Below, piece after piece: positions 45,224-54,257 of a DNA stretch of 64,000 nucleotides. Each line of letters begins with the position of its first letter. Within the stretch, counting starts at the first letter, position 1. The notes beneath the pieces were generated by a model. It was not told the DNA's origin and did no database searches. It was given only the letters and a program-made list of their open reading frames with translations. The DNA comes from Evansella caseinilytica. GTDB lineage: Bacteria; Bacillota; Bacilli; Bacillales; Salisediminibacteriaceae. The stretch spans positions 1 to 64,000 of the forward strand of contig NZ_FNPI01000009.1 of NCBI RefSeq assembly GCF_900107275.1, read 5' to 3'. Made by a program: the position numbers and the translations under genes.

Positions 45224-46522
45224 CTATGCTCTGCTATGTTCATAAGCGTGCTGAAATTTTTGTACATCCCCGGCTCCCATAAACAGGATGACCGCTGTCT
45301 CATGCTTTTCCAACAGATGAATCGTTTCCTCCGTCAGCAACGCTGCTCCGGGAATCTTATCAATGAGAGCATGAATCGTCAATTCCCCGCTGCGCTCTCT
45401 GGCGGATGAAAAAATATCGCATAAATAAGCGCGGTCGGCTTTCTTTAAACTCTCGGCGAATTCATCAAGAAACGTTTTTGTCCGAGAAAATGTATGCGGC
45501 TGAAAAACAGCGACGATTTCACGCTCGGGATATTTTTGTCTGGCAGCATCAATCGTCACGGAAATTTCCGTCGGATGATGCGCATAATCGTCTATTAGGA
45601 TTTGACCCCCAAGCTGCTTTTCACTGAAGCGGCGCTTTACTCCTTTGAACGATTGGATTTGCGACTGAACAACCTCGATGTCAATTTGCTCATAATCGCA
45701 TAAAGCGATCACCGCGAGGGCATTCAACACATTGTGCTTTCCATAGCCCGGAATAGTGAACGCACCATAAAAAGAGCTTCGTACAAAAACATCAAAATGA
45801 GTCCCATCATGATCAGAACGGATATTTTTCGCACAGAAATCATTTTCTTCATTTAAACCATAATAAACAACCGGAACCTGCGCGTTGAGCCGCTGTAAAT
45901 ACCGATCATCTCCGCATGCTATAATCGCCTTCTTCACCTGCATCGCCATTTCCTGAAATGCTTCATAGACATCTTCAATGTCTTCAAAATAATCCGGATG
46001 GTCAAAATCGATGTTTGTCATAATCGCGTAATCCGGATGGTAATTTAAAAAGTGACGGCGGTATTCACATGCTTCAAAAACAAAATATTCACTGTTTTCT
46101 TCGCCTTTGCCGGTACCATCCCCAATCAAATAGGACGTCGGCTTCGCGGCCTGAAGAACGTGGGATAACAGTCCTGTCGTGGATGTTTTACCATGACTGC
46201 CGGTAACTGCAATGCTCGTAAATTGCTGGATAAACTCCCCTAAAAACTGAGGATACGGATACACCGGAATTTGCTTCTCCATTGCCGTGCGTATTTCGAT
46301 ATTTTCTTCATTGTACGCCGCAGAGGCGACAATCGTACTTTTTTCCTGAATATTTTCCTTTTGAAACGGAAGAAGAGGAATTCCTTTTTGTTCCAAAGGT
46401 TTTTGAGTAAAGAAGACTTTTTCTACATCTGAACCTTGCACATTGTAGTTCATATCACTTAGTATTTGCGCTAATGCGCTCATTCCCGACCCTTTAATTC
46501 CAATAAGATGATAATCTGTCAT
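45224..46522 (-). CDS. murC: UDP-N-acetylmuramate--L-alanine ligase
   Basis: A 432-residue Mur ligase adding L-alanine to UDP-MurNAc in cytoplasmic peptidoglycan synthesis. [20 protein letters not shown] is the Rossmann-like nucleotide motif, [19 protein letters not shown] the ATP loop (about residue 105), [10 protein letters not shown] (about 325) and [13 protein letters not shown] follow. ATG at 46522 has GGAGG 7 nt before it; an upstream in-frame start lacks one. Confidence 0.95.
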   Translation of the reverse strand: MTDYHLIGIKGSGMSALAQILSDMNYNVQGSDVEKVFFTQKPLEQKGIPLLPFQKENIQEKSTIVASAAYNEENIEIRTAMEKQIPVYPYPQFLGEFIQQFTSIAVTGSHGKTSTTGLLSHVLQAAKPTSYLIGDGTGKGEENSEYFVFEACEYRRHFLNYHPDYAIMTNIDFDHPDYFEDIEDVYEAFQEMAMQVKKAIIACGDDRYLQRLNAQVPVVYYGLNEENDFCAKNIRSDHDGTHFDVFVRSSFYGAFTIPGYGKHNVLNALAVIALCDYEQIDIEVVQSQIQSFKGVKRRFSEKQLGGQILIDDYAHHPTEISVTIDAARQKYPEREIVAVFQPHTFSRTKTFLDEFAESLKKADRAYLCDIFSSARERSGELTIHALIDKIPGAALLTEETIHLLEKHETAVILFMGAGDVQKFQHAYEHSRA

Positions 46523-46647
46523 AGTTGAACCTCCACAAATCCAATGGTTCTGAAACACCAAGCTTCTCAGCAATTCTGTTTCATTATCGTTTAATTATAT
46601 GCCTATACTCCTAAAAGCGTGTTTTCGGGTGCAATGCTGCTGTCCCG

Positions 46648-46669
46648 CTTATCCTCTATAGAGGATAAG
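46648..46669. other. Perfect 22-bp palindrome upstream of murC
   Basis: CTTATCCTCTATAGAGGATAAG reads the same on both strands. GTCCTCCTTTTGAAAAAACAC follows it and resembles a family-B end, so this may be a decayed B copy. It could also be an operator for murC, about 130 bp away. Confidence 0.4.
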
Positions 46670-46964
46670 TGTCCTCCTTTTGAAAAAACACATTAAAACC
46701 CGGATAGCAAAATCAATCCTTACCCATTATAACAAAAAAGCTTGGGAGTCTCCACGGGCACTTTTTCATATATTCGCTTCTTCAAGAGCAATTAATGATG
46801 AAAACGTGTTATTTGTTTGCCGCACAGCTCGCTTATGCCTGTGTTTTTCATATTATTCCCGTTTCATGCATTTACATGATAATGGACATCCATAGCTTCT
46901 ATTGTTTAGTGTTTCAGCAGAAAAAGGCTGCGTGCAATTTTCAACTGCTTCACTTCATTCCGCC

Positions 46965-47135
46965 TAAATACAGCTTTTTCCCGTCATTTTGAACAGGCAT
47001 CCCGTCGAAAAAGTAAATAATCCCGTCAGGATACGTATTATTTCCGTCAACCGCCGAGATAAGTTTCCCACACATAGGAGAATCCTGCCGATGTTGTGCG
47101 TGATTCCATCGAAATGAGCTGTCATTCCGTCGAAA
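46965..47135. repeat. Degenerate short-period repeat tract (TCGACGGAAT-like motif)
   Basis: On the minus strand the motif recurs as TCGACGGAAT, TCGATGGAAT, TCGGCAGGAT, TCGGCGG, TGACGGAAAT, TGACGGGATT, TCGACGGGAT, TGACGGGAAA and GGCGGAAT, mostly 20-22 bp apart. Intervening bases are not conserved. A 78-residue open frame across it has no start signal and other frames look equally protein-like, so I treat it as a repeat rather than a gene. Confidence 0.5.
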
Positions 47136-47186
47136 AGAAAATTAATTCCCCCTGCTCCATACATAACACGTTGATACTCAGCAAGA

Positions 47187-47232
47187 AAAGCCCGTTTCAC
47201 AAGCCTGGCGAAGCTTGTAAACGGGCTTTTTC
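47187..47232. terminator. Intrinsic terminator of pncB
   Basis: AAAAGCCCGTTT...AAACGGGCTTTTT with an inner ACAAGC/GCTTGT helix. The T-runs on both strands make it bidirectional. It lies 50 bp past the pncB stop. Confidence 0.8.
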
Positions 47233-47280
47233 ACATACAGCATATCCCCGATGGAAACGGTTGTTTCACTGCGTATCCTT

Positions 47281-48387
47281 TTAACCTTCCAGCTCAATTT
47301 TCTCCAGCCGAGGATTTGACCGGAATTTTCTTCCTGTTTTTGCCTGCGGCTTACCGTTGAGCATCACATTATCGCCTGTGAAGCCGATGTTAATCTTTAA
47401 AAGGCTGCTTCCGACACCGTACATATCAATAGGCGCCTTCAATTCCTCATAACGCTGAATACGCTTTGCATCAAAACCGCCGGATGCGACGATTTTCACA
47501 TGCTCAAAGCCTTCTTTATCAAGCGCCGCCCGAAGCGCAAACAACAGCGTCGGATTGACACCGCGCGGATCAAATGTCCCGAGAACCTCCGGATGTCGGG
47601 TAAAATATTGGTCGATCAAATTATTCGATGTATCCACCCGGACGGCTTTTAATACGCTACCGAACTCCCGTGCCACCTTCAATGAATCAGTGATAACGTC
47701 ATTTCTGTAATCCACAAGCGCCATCAGTTCATCTTCCGGAAATGCCTCATGGTACGCCCGTGTTGCGGCAACGACATCTCCTTCAAACAGTTGAATTAAC
47801 GCGTGCGGCATCGTTCCCATTCCGCGTTTTCCCCACCACTCGTTCATGGCATGGGTCGCTTGCGCCTGTGAACCGCCTATGTATGCCGCATAGCCATCAC
47901 CGGCTTGTTGTGTAAAATGATCGTCACGGTCTCCCATAAAAATAACCGGTTTTTCCACACCCGACGATTTGGCAGCTTTAACGACCTCGTACACATTCGT
48001 CGCCACCGACGTTCTGCGGGCTAAAATGCCGTCAATCACCCCTTCAAGATAACCGAAGTTCTGGTAAGGACCGGTTATTGTCAGTACCGTTTCAAACGGC
48101 GCGATTTTATCCCCATCCTTCAGCGAGTGAACTTCCAGCTCGTGAGGATTTTCGGCAAAGGTGTCAATCAGGGCTATCACTTCATCCGTGCCGCATAAAA
48201 CGGCATGATTTTTTTGAAAAAATTGCATCGTTATAATATTATTAGGCTTGTACATTTCTGCTATTTTCTTTGTTTTTAAAAAGTATACTGCAGAGAACCA
48301 TCCTTCGCCTACTCGTTTGTCAAATTTGAATGTTTCATTTGTCAGGCGCTTGATTTTTCCCTGCAGCTTCAGATTAATTTCCTTCAT
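47281..48387 (-). CDS. pncB: Nicotinate phosphoribosyltransferase (short form)
   Basis: A 368-residue NAPRTase making nicotinate mononucleotide from nicotinate and PRPP in NAD salvage. FKFDKRVGEGWFSAVYFLKT, FMGDRDDHFTQQAGDGYAAY, STQA-type segment IGGSQAQATHAMNEWW and KIVASGGFDAKRIQRYEEL are visible. It belongs to the shorter class (about 350-370), not the 490-residue YueK type of B. subtilis. ATG at 48387 has AAGGAGC 7 nt before it. Confidence 0.9.
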   Translation of the reverse strand: MKEINLKLQGKIKRLTNETFKFDKRVGEGWFSAVYFLKTKKIAEMYKPNNIITMQFFQKNHAVLCGTDEVIALIDTFAENPHELEVHSLKDGDKIAPFETVLTITGPYQNFGYLEGVIDGILARRTSVATNVYEVVKAAKSSGVEKPVIFMGDRDDHFTQQAGDGYAAYIGGSQAQATHAMNEWWGKRGMGTMPHALIQLFEGDVVAATRAYHEAFPEDELMALVDYRNDVITDSLKVAREFGSVLKAVRVDTSNNLIDQYFTRHPEVLGTFDPRGVNPTLLFALRAALDKEGFEHVKIVASGGFDAKRIQRYEELKAPIDMYGVGSSLLKINIGFTGDNVMLNGKPQAKTGRKFRSNPRLEKIELEG

Positions 48388-48420
48388 TCCATTGCTCCTT
48401 AACTTCAAAATCTAATAGAG

Positions 48421-48750
48421 GATGTTCAAAAAGTCCGGGATACAGCGCCGGCGAATCTCTTCGTTGCGTTGCCCCTCCGCTGCTCACGTACGTCCCTTGT
48501 ACGCTCCGCTGCTCGTGGCTGCCGCGCCTCGACCTTCTTGCCGCTGTTGTGTCCTCCTTTTTGAACTCACACTTTATGAGGTTGTTCAAAAAGTCCGGGA
48601 TACAGCGCCGGCGAATCTCTTCGTTGCGTTGCCCCTCCGCTGCTCACGTACGTCCCTTGTACGCTCCGCTGCTCGTGGCTGCCGCGCCTCGACCTTCTTG
48701 CCGCTGCGATGTCCTCCTTTTTGAACTCACACTTTATGAGGTTGTTCAAA
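48421..48750 (+). repeat. Two tandem family-B copies plus a third start
   Basis: Copies at 48421-48570 and 48581-48730 have a period of exactly 160 bp and are nearly identical; the visible difference is CTGTTGTGTCC against CTGCGATGTCC near the end. A third GTTGTTCAAAAAG begins at 48741 and stops. Each carries ACGTACGTCCCTTGTACGCT and a CCGCTGCTC direct repeat. Open frames of about 100 residues across them are artefacts. Confidence 0.9.
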
Positions 48751-48785
48751 AAGCTCATATTTTCATTGCCAATCATGAACATCCT

Positions 48786-48974
48786 CTAATGGTACGGGTA
48801 TGCTCTGTTATGCACAAGGATAACGGCCTCGACGATTTCTGCTAAATCTCTTTCATTCACTTGCTGAATCCCGTCTCGCAAAACAACCTGCTGGGATTTT
48901 TCTTTTTCTTTCAAAAGGTGAAGCCACTTTGGAGATACGTGCTGAACCAAATTTTCTAAAGGAATTTGTTGCAT
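48786..48974 (-). CDS. Small protein of unknown function, 62 residues
   Basis: It starts MQQIPLENLVQHVSPKWLHL and has a strong AAAGGAGG 8-9 nt before the ATG, so it is likely expressed. The sequence is soluble, mixed charged, with an amphipathic C-terminal helix (ERDLAEIVEAVILVHNRAYP). I do not recognise the family. Family-B repeats lie on both sides, so it is an island between repeats in the pncB-sftA gap. Confidence 0.65.
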   Translation of the reverse strand: MQQIPLENLVQHVSPKWLHLLKEKEKSQQVVLRDGIQQVNERDLAEIVEAVILVHNRAYPYH

Positions 48975-49118
48975 AAGAAACGCCTCCTTTGTTTTGATTC
49001 ACTAACAAGTAAAGCAGAAAAGAATTACTTGCCTGATAGAAACGCTTTTCACACAATCTCTTTCGTTTATTACACCTTGAAAGCTTGTTCCTGCATCCAT
49101 GCCTTTTTACTTCTAGAG

Positions 49119-49270
49119 GATGTTCAAAAAGTCCGGGATACAGCGCCAGCGAATCTCTTCGTTGCGTTGCCCCTCCGCTGCTCACGTACGTCCCTTGTAC
49201 GCTCCGCTGCTCGTGGCTGCCGCGCCTTGACCTTCTTGCCGCTGTTGTGTCCTCCTTTTTGAACACGCTC
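49119..49270 (+). repeat. Dispersed repeat family B
   Basis: Same sequence as the 48421 copies from TGTTCAAAAAGTCCGGGATA to GTGTCCTCCTTTTTGAACAC, with small differences (CAGCGCCAGC, GCGCCTTGACC). It fills much of the 367-bp gap between the small gene and sftA. Confidence 0.85.
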
Positions 49271-49341
49271 TTCTGGATTGACATTCTTAACATATTGTAT
49301 AAAAAAAGGAGAGTGGTGTGTAGTCTAAATATCCTCCTTGA

Positions 49342-51759
49342 TTACATTTTTCCGTTTATTTCGTCTTTTGTCAAATAAACTTCACGAGGCTTGCTGCCAT
49401 TTGCCGCGGAGATGATCCCTCTTGCTTCCATTTCATCAATCAATCTCGCCGCGCGATTATAGCCGATGCGAAACTGCCTTTGTAAAAGAGAGGCAGAAGC
49501 GGCCTGCTGATTATAAACAAACCGGCACGCCGGTTCAAACAATTCATCCTCTGCTTCCGCTTCTAACTGGTGCACCAACACTTCCTTTTCAAACAAATAC
49601 TCCGGTTCACCGTTTTTCTTCACGTGCGTCAGCACGCGGTCTATTTCATCATCGGAAACAAAAGTCCCCTGGATGCGCACCGGTTTGCCCGCTCCATTTT
49701 CCAGGAACAGCATGTCGCCTCTTCCTAGCAGCCGTTCAGCACCGCTGCCGTCAAGAATCGTTCTTGAATCGGCCTGCGATGCAACAGAAAAAGCAACTCG
49801 CGTTGGAATATTGGCTTTGATCAAACCAGTGATAACATCAACGGACGGCCGCTGCGTGGCAACCAGAAGATGAATACCGCACGCTCTCGCCTTCTGGGCA
49901 ATACGGCAGATTGCTTCCTCAACATCCTGAGGGGAAACCATCATTAAATCGGCCAGCTCATCCACGACAATGACAAGATATGGCAGACATTGCGCTGCTT
50001 TGTCCTGCTTTTGCATTTTTTCGTTAAAGCGCATCAAATCCCTTGTTCCCTCTTTAGCGAATAATTCATACCGCCGTTCCATTTCGGCAACGGCCCATTT
50101 CAAGCCTTCGGTCGCTTCTTTGGCATCGGTAATCACCGGGGTTGCCAGATGCGGAATACCGTTGTACGGTGCCAGTTCTACCATCTTCGGGTCAATCAAC
50201 AGCAGCCGGACATCCTTCGGGGATGCTTTGAACATTAAGCTGATTAATATCGAGTTAACGCACACGCTCTTTCCGGAACCAGTCGCTCCGGCTACAAGTC
50301 CGTGCGGCATTTTTTGCAAATCGGTGACGATCGGTTCCCCGGATATATCCATACCAAGCGCAACGGTAAGCGGAGATTGCGCCTGCGTGAACCGTGGATG
50401 ATGGAGAATTTCCCTTAGTGACACCGATTCGCTGATATTGTTCGGTACTTCAATGCCGATCGTGTTTTTTCCGGGAATCGGCGCTTCCATGCGGATTTCT
50501 TTTGCCGCAAGGCTCAACTTTAAATCATCCGTAAGATTGGTAATCTTGCTGACTTTCACTCCCGGCTCCGGATGAACCTCAAACCTCGTCACAGATGGCC
50601 CCTTCGTCACATGAACGACCTTTGCCCCGATGCGGAAATATTCAAACGTTTCATTTAAACGGTGAACTTGCCCCGTTACCCATTCATCGTCAGTTCCCGA
50701 CCGTTTAGGCGGAATATCCAATAACTGCAATCCCGGATAAAAATAATTTTTCTGCCGTTCCCGCTGTCTTTCCTGTTCCCTCTTTCTATCCTTGGCAAAC
50801 ATTAATACATTGTAGGGAATGGCTTTTGCCGGTTTGGCTCCGGCTCCCTCCGGCTTTTTCTGTTGTGGAGAGGAATGCCGTACGTGTTCGTCAGAAGCAG
50901 CTTCCCTGCTTGGCGGCTGCGCATGTGACTGCGGCGGCTCCGCTTTTTCCGGCTGCCCGGATGCATTGTCCTGCGCCAGATTATCGTCACGGCTTTCCGC
51001 TTTTTGCTCCTCCACGGTTATATCTGAAAAAATATCGTCGTTCGTTTGTTCAACGTCCTGATGCACATCCAGCACATCATTTTCCCGGCTATCGCCAAGC
51101 CTATCTTCTTCTCTTGCCGGCAATTCCATCGTTGCTGCCGGTTCCGAACGCATCGTTTCCATGGCCAGAGGCTCGGCAACACCGTCGTCGGCACCCGGAT
51201 CATCCTCCGGATAAGCAGGGTGGACGAGGTCAACGCTTATTTTTTCTTGCGTCCACGTCAGCCGGTGAGCCTCCGTCTCCACCAGCGGCACATTCGCTTC
51301 CTGCTCTTGCTCTTCGCCGTCGGAAAAAGCAGGATGTTTCCGGAAGCCGTAGATAGGGGAGGGGGTTTCATGATATGTAAAGCCATGTCCTTGAAAACGA
51401 GTCTCCCTTTTTCGTTCGCCGGACTCAGACTGCTTTTGTTCCATTGACAAGGACTCTCGCTTCGCAGAACGGTGCCAGTCCCCCGGTGTTATCTCCGCAT
51501 TCTTTCTTCCATTGTTCGTCTTGACCGTCCGGCTTCTCTGCTGTCCGAGCGTTTCATTATCCTTTACTACCGGAAAAGTAAATTTTCCCGATGCCGACGG
51601 ATACTGATGGATCACTCTGCCGCCGCCAAGCTGGTCCCGCTGCAGCCTTGGTCTCGATGTATGGGAGCGGGCGGTATTTTTTCGCGGCTGCCTCTCTTCA
51701 TCATCCGGGAAAAACCACTTGTTAATATTCAATAAAAATCGTACAAAACGCTTACGCAT
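49342..51759 (-). CDS. sftA: DNA translocase SftA (soluble FtsK/SpoIIIE family)
   Basis: An 805-residue FtsK-like motor that clears chromosomal DNA from the division septum. It has no membrane segments, which separates it from SpoIIIE. Residues 1-330 are variable and charged. The motor carries VAGATGSGKSVCVNSIL (Walker A, about residue 484), VIVVDELADLMM (Walker B) and VATQRPSVDVITG. The C-terminal gamma domain (LLQRQFRIGYNRAARLIDEM) reads DNA orientation. ATG at 51759 has AAAGGTGA upstream. Confidence 0.95.
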   Translation of the reverse strand: MRKRFVRFLLNINKWFFPDDEERQPRKNTARSHTSRPRLQRDQLGGGRVIHQYPSASGKFTFPVVKDNETLGQQRSRTVKTNNGRKNAEITPGDWHRSAKRESLSMEQKQSESGERKRETRFQGHGFTYHETPSPIYGFRKHPAFSDGEEQEQEANVPLVETEAHRLTWTQEKISVDLVHPAYPEDDPGADDGVAEPLAMETMRSEPAATMELPAREEDRLGDSRENDVLDVHQDVEQTNDDIFSDITVEEQKAESRDDNLAQDNASGQPEKAEPPQSHAQPPSREAASDEHVRHSSPQQKKPEGAGAKPAKAIPYNVLMFAKDRKREQERQRERQKNYFYPGLQLLDIPPKRSGTDDEWVTGQVHRLNETFEYFRIGAKVVHVTKGPSVTRFEVHPEPGVKVSKITNLTDDLKLSLAAKEIRMEAPIPGKNTIGIEVPNNISESVSLREILHHPRFTQAQSPLTVALGMDISGEPIVTDLQKMPHGLVAGATGSGKSVCVNSILISLMFKASPKDVRLLLIDPKMVELAPYNGIPHLATPVITDAKEATEGLKWAVAEMERRYELFAKEGTRDLMRFNEKMQKQDKAAQCLPYLVIVVDELADLMMVSPQDVEEAICRIAQKARACGIHLLVATQRPSVDVITGLIKANIPTRVAFSVASQADSRTILDGSGAERLLGRGDMLFLENGAGKPVRIQGTFVSDDEIDRVLTHVKKNGEPEYLFEKEVLVHQLEAEAEDELFEPACRFVYNQQAASASLLQRQFRIGYNRAARLIDEMEARGIISAANGSKPREVYLTKDEINGKM

Positions 51760-51951
51760 GTATATCTCACCTTTATACATTTTCTAAAAGACGGCTGCTC
51801 TTTGCCGGCCGAACCGTAAACAAAGCTTGTGTTTCCTCTCACACAAAAGCGACAACCGTACAACAACAATGATATTGTCTTGAAATACTTTTTTTTCAAA
51901 AAAGAGATCCAACAAAGTATTCAGCAACAGCCTTGAGCAATCACTTATTGG

Positions 51952-52097
51952 GCGTGTTCACACAGGCAATGGTTCCGCTCGATGCAACCGTCTACGAGAA
52001 AACCACTCCTAACCGGTTTGAAAAGAATGCATCGGCTCCACTCATTGCGTCGTGATTGTTCAAAAAGATAAAATAGCGATCTTTTTGAACAATCACT
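51952..52097 (-). repeat. Dispersed repeat family A, short variant
   Basis: GCGTGTTCACACAGGCAATG, core GAGAAAACCACTCC, AAAAGAATGCATCGGCTCCA, CTCATTGCGTCGTG, then the end hairpin AAAAAGATAAAATAGCGATC/TTTTTGAAC. The ATTCCGCC middle is missing. It lies between divergent sftA and the phosphatidyltransferase gene. Confidence 0.8.
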
Positions 52098-52215
52098 TAT
52101 AATGAAAGTATAGCAAAAAAACAGCAAGGTTGTTATGTCAATTGATGATCGTGTTCAAACATGTTTCAAATATACGGTCATTTTTGTTTTCATCTTGTAT
52201 AGAAGGAGGAGCAGC

Positions 52216-52752
52216 TTGAAGTATATTGCAAACAGCCTTTCAATCAGCAGAATTGCCCTTTCACTTAGCATGCTTTGTTTTTACCGCAACGAATTTCTGT
52301 TTCTGTTCCTTTACCTTGCGTGCGGAGTAAGTGACTTCCTTGACGGGTACATCGCTCGCAAAACGAATACACAGAGCGCAATCGGTGCAAAGTTGGATTC
52401 CTTTGCCGACCTGGTCATGTTCGGGACAATCATCATCCTATTGCTGTTAATGGCAGGGGAGAAACTGACCGTGTTTTTTCCGTGGCTCCTGGCCATTCTC
52501 ACGATCCGTTCCATAAATATTATCATTGCGGCTTGGAAATATCATTCCTTTGTCATTTTACACACTTACGGAAATAAAATCATCGGTCTATTCACTTTTA
52601 TGCTTCCGATACTATTTGTTATCACTGAAGATACGACCATTTTCTGGCCAGTTATTATTCTTGCCATTTTGTTTTCCCTTGAAGAGAGCCTGATTCATCT
52701 CACCGCAGCGACACTGCATGTCAACAGAAAAAGTATATTTTTCAGCAAATAA
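52216..52752 (+). CDS. CDP-alcohol phosphatidyltransferase family protein
   Basis: About 178 residues, integral membrane. The full family motif is intact: DFLDGYIAR, eight residues, then GAKLDSFAD, matching DxxDGxxARx8GxxxDxxxD. Such enzymes transfer a phosphatidyl group from CDP-diacylglycerol to an alcohol (glycerol-3-phosphate, serine, inositol). The acceptor cannot be told. The start is TTG at 52216 with AGGAGG 6 nt before it. B. subtilis has ytpS-ytpR in this area; this gene is not part of that set. Confidence 0.88.
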   Translation: MKYIANSLSISRIALSLSMLCFYRNEFLFLFLYLACGVSDFLDGYIARKTNTQSAIGAKLDSFADLVMFGTIIILLLLMAGEKLTVFFPWLLAILTIRSINIIIAAWKYHSFVILHTYGNKIIGLFTFMLPILFVITEDTTIFWPVIILAILFSLEESLIHLTAATLHVNRKSIFFSK

Positions 52753-52957
52753 AAACAAAAAAAGAATCACTGCTTCATCAAAGGGTTTCCATAAAGTTCG
52801 ATTAACATTGCCGGAGATTGTCGCTGCTGCCATTGTCATACCGGCATGCGCGCTTCAAAAGTACGCTGCGCCGCTTGTGACTAAGCCCCTGAACATCTCT
52901 CGGCTCTGTTTCTCTTCCTTTCTTGAACAAACCTACAGTAATTCTTTTACCAAATGA

Positions 52958-53773
52958 TTATTTAGAATCCTTTTTTGTCCCCTTCGGCTTTCGCTGGGCA
53001 AGGATGAAAATCGGTTCCAGTTCCCCGTTTTCATAAACAAACGGCAACGCGGTGATTGGAACTCTGCCTTCATTGAAAAACTGAAAAACCATTTGCGCCA
53101 GAACATCATATCCTGTTTCATTCCGGATGTCTGCAAAAATAAGGACATCCTGGTGCGGGATGGCAACCGCCAGCTCCCCTTCCACTTTGCTCTGCATTTC
53201 TCTCAGCAGCGCATCATTTAGGATTTTGCCGGCATCATAACCGTCATCTGTATGCAGAAAGTAAAAGCGATTTCCCGCCACCGTATCCTCCTTCAGCTCA
53301 TTCGATAAGGAACGGAGATTAAACTGCGCTGTTTCCTGGATTTCGCTCATTGTCTTCCCTGCCCGCTTCAACGATTCTTCATCAATCAGCGAGTACGATG
53401 GGCCGTGATCGAGTGCATAAAATATCCTTGTTTCCGCCGTATGCTCGGTAAAAATAAATTTGCGTCCGTCCTCCGCTTCCACCGGAAACGACGTGGAACG
53501 CATCACCGGATAAAGATGCTTCTCATTTCCTGTTAACTGAATCGGTGTCTGAAGAAGATTTAGTCCCTCGTATATATAATGCATCGTGTCTTCCAATGCT
53601 TTTACCTTGTTTTCTTTAAATTTATTCTGTAAAGCTGACAACTGGACCGTCAAACCTTTATTCACCCGTTTATCGATAATCCGAAGATTTTCATTTTTCC
53701 GGTCATATGAAGTAATCCAATTGGCATTTGTTAATTTTTCTTCGATTGCCCGTTTGATTTCCATCGGCTTCAT
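52958..53773 (-). CDS. ytpQ: DUF1444 protein YtpQ
   Basis: A 271-residue soluble protein of DUF1444. MKPMEIKRAIEEKLTNANW, RSTSFPVEAEDGRKFIFTEH, DEESLKRAGKTMSEIQETA and YVLAQMVFQFFNEGR-like text (GYDVLAQMVFQFFNEGRVP) match the family. Function unknown. ATG at 53773 has AAGGAGG 7 nt upstream. The ytpP thioredoxin gene lies just upstream, as in B. subtilis. Confidence 0.9.
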   Translation of the reverse strand: MKPMEIKRAIEEKLTNANWITSYDRKNENLRIIDKRVNKGLTVQLSALQNKFKENKVKALEDTMHYIYEGLNLLQTPIQLTGNEKHLYPVMRSTSFPVEAEDGRKFIFTEHTAETRIFYALDHGPSYSLIDEESLKRAGKTMSEIQETAQFNLRSLSNELKEDTVAGNRFYFLHTDDGYDAGKILNDALLREMQSKVEGELAVAIPHQDVLIFADIRNETGYDVLAQMVFQFFNEGRVPITALPFVYENGELEPIFILAQRKPKGTKKDSK

Positions 53774-53824
53774 ATCCAAACCTCCTTCAGGTGAATTGTA
53801 ACACGTTTTTCCTCAATGACAAAA

Positions 53825-53914
53825 GCTTGCGCTCGGCAAACCAAAAGGTAATGGTTTCGATCGAGACGCAAGCCGGAGATGACCGGTTGTTCAGGCAGGC
53901 TTGCTGAACAACCG
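53825..53914. terminator. Two hairpins downstream of ytpP
   Basis: GCTTGCG...CGCAAGC (53825-53873) and a perfect 11-bp stem CGGTTGTTCAG (53884-53894) / CTGAACAACCG (53904-53914). T-runs are weak, so termination is uncertain. They lie in the ytpP-ytpQ gap. Confidence 0.4.
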
Positions 53915-53924
53915 CGACAAAGCG

Positions 53925-54245
53925 TTATTTTTCCGCTGCCTCTGTCAAAAATTGAGTGATTTCCGCTTTCGTTTTTCTGTGTTTGCTGACAAAGCGGTGA
54001 ACTTCTTTCCCGTTTTTAAAAACTATAAAGCTTGGTATTCCTAAAACATCCCATTTCTGGCATACCTCGATAAATTTGTCCCTATCCACTTTATAAAACG
54101 CAAACTGGGAAAATGCTGCTTCCACTTCCGGCAACACAGGCTCAATGACAACGCAATCGGGGCACCAGCCCGCAGAAAACATCAAAACCGCACCTTCTCC
54201 CTGAATCACTTCATCTAATTGCTCTTGAGATGTTAATTCCTTCAC
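53925..54245 (-). CDS. ytpP: Thioredoxin-like protein YtpP
   Basis: A 106-residue thioredoxin fold. The active site is FSAGWCPDCVVIEPVLP (about residues 24-40), a CPDC variant of CGPC, and the cis-proline region is LGIPSFIVFKNGKE. It is expected to be a cytoplasmic disulfide reductase with altered redox potential. The start is GTG (54245) with AGGAGG 8 nt upstream, which overlaps the stop of the EIIC gene, so the two are co-transcribed. Confidence 0.93.
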   Translation of the reverse strand: MKELTSQEQLDEVIQGEGAVLMFSAGWCPDCVVIEPVLPEVEAAFSQFAFYKVDRDKFIEVCQKWDVLGIPSFIVFKNGKEVHRFVSKHRKTKAEITQFLTEAAEK

Positions 54246-54257
54246 CCTGCATCCCTC

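Noticed and set aside
46964-47200. A 78-residue leftward open frame (GGINFLFDGMTAHFDG)
   Set aside because: No ribosome binding site; two frames look equally protein-like because of the periodic CGACGG motif, so it is better read as a repeat tract.
48422-48845. Open frames of about 100 residues inside family-B copies
   Set aside because: Both strands are open because the repeat is GC-rich; no start signals, and the same peptides occur at 49 kb as part of the repeat.
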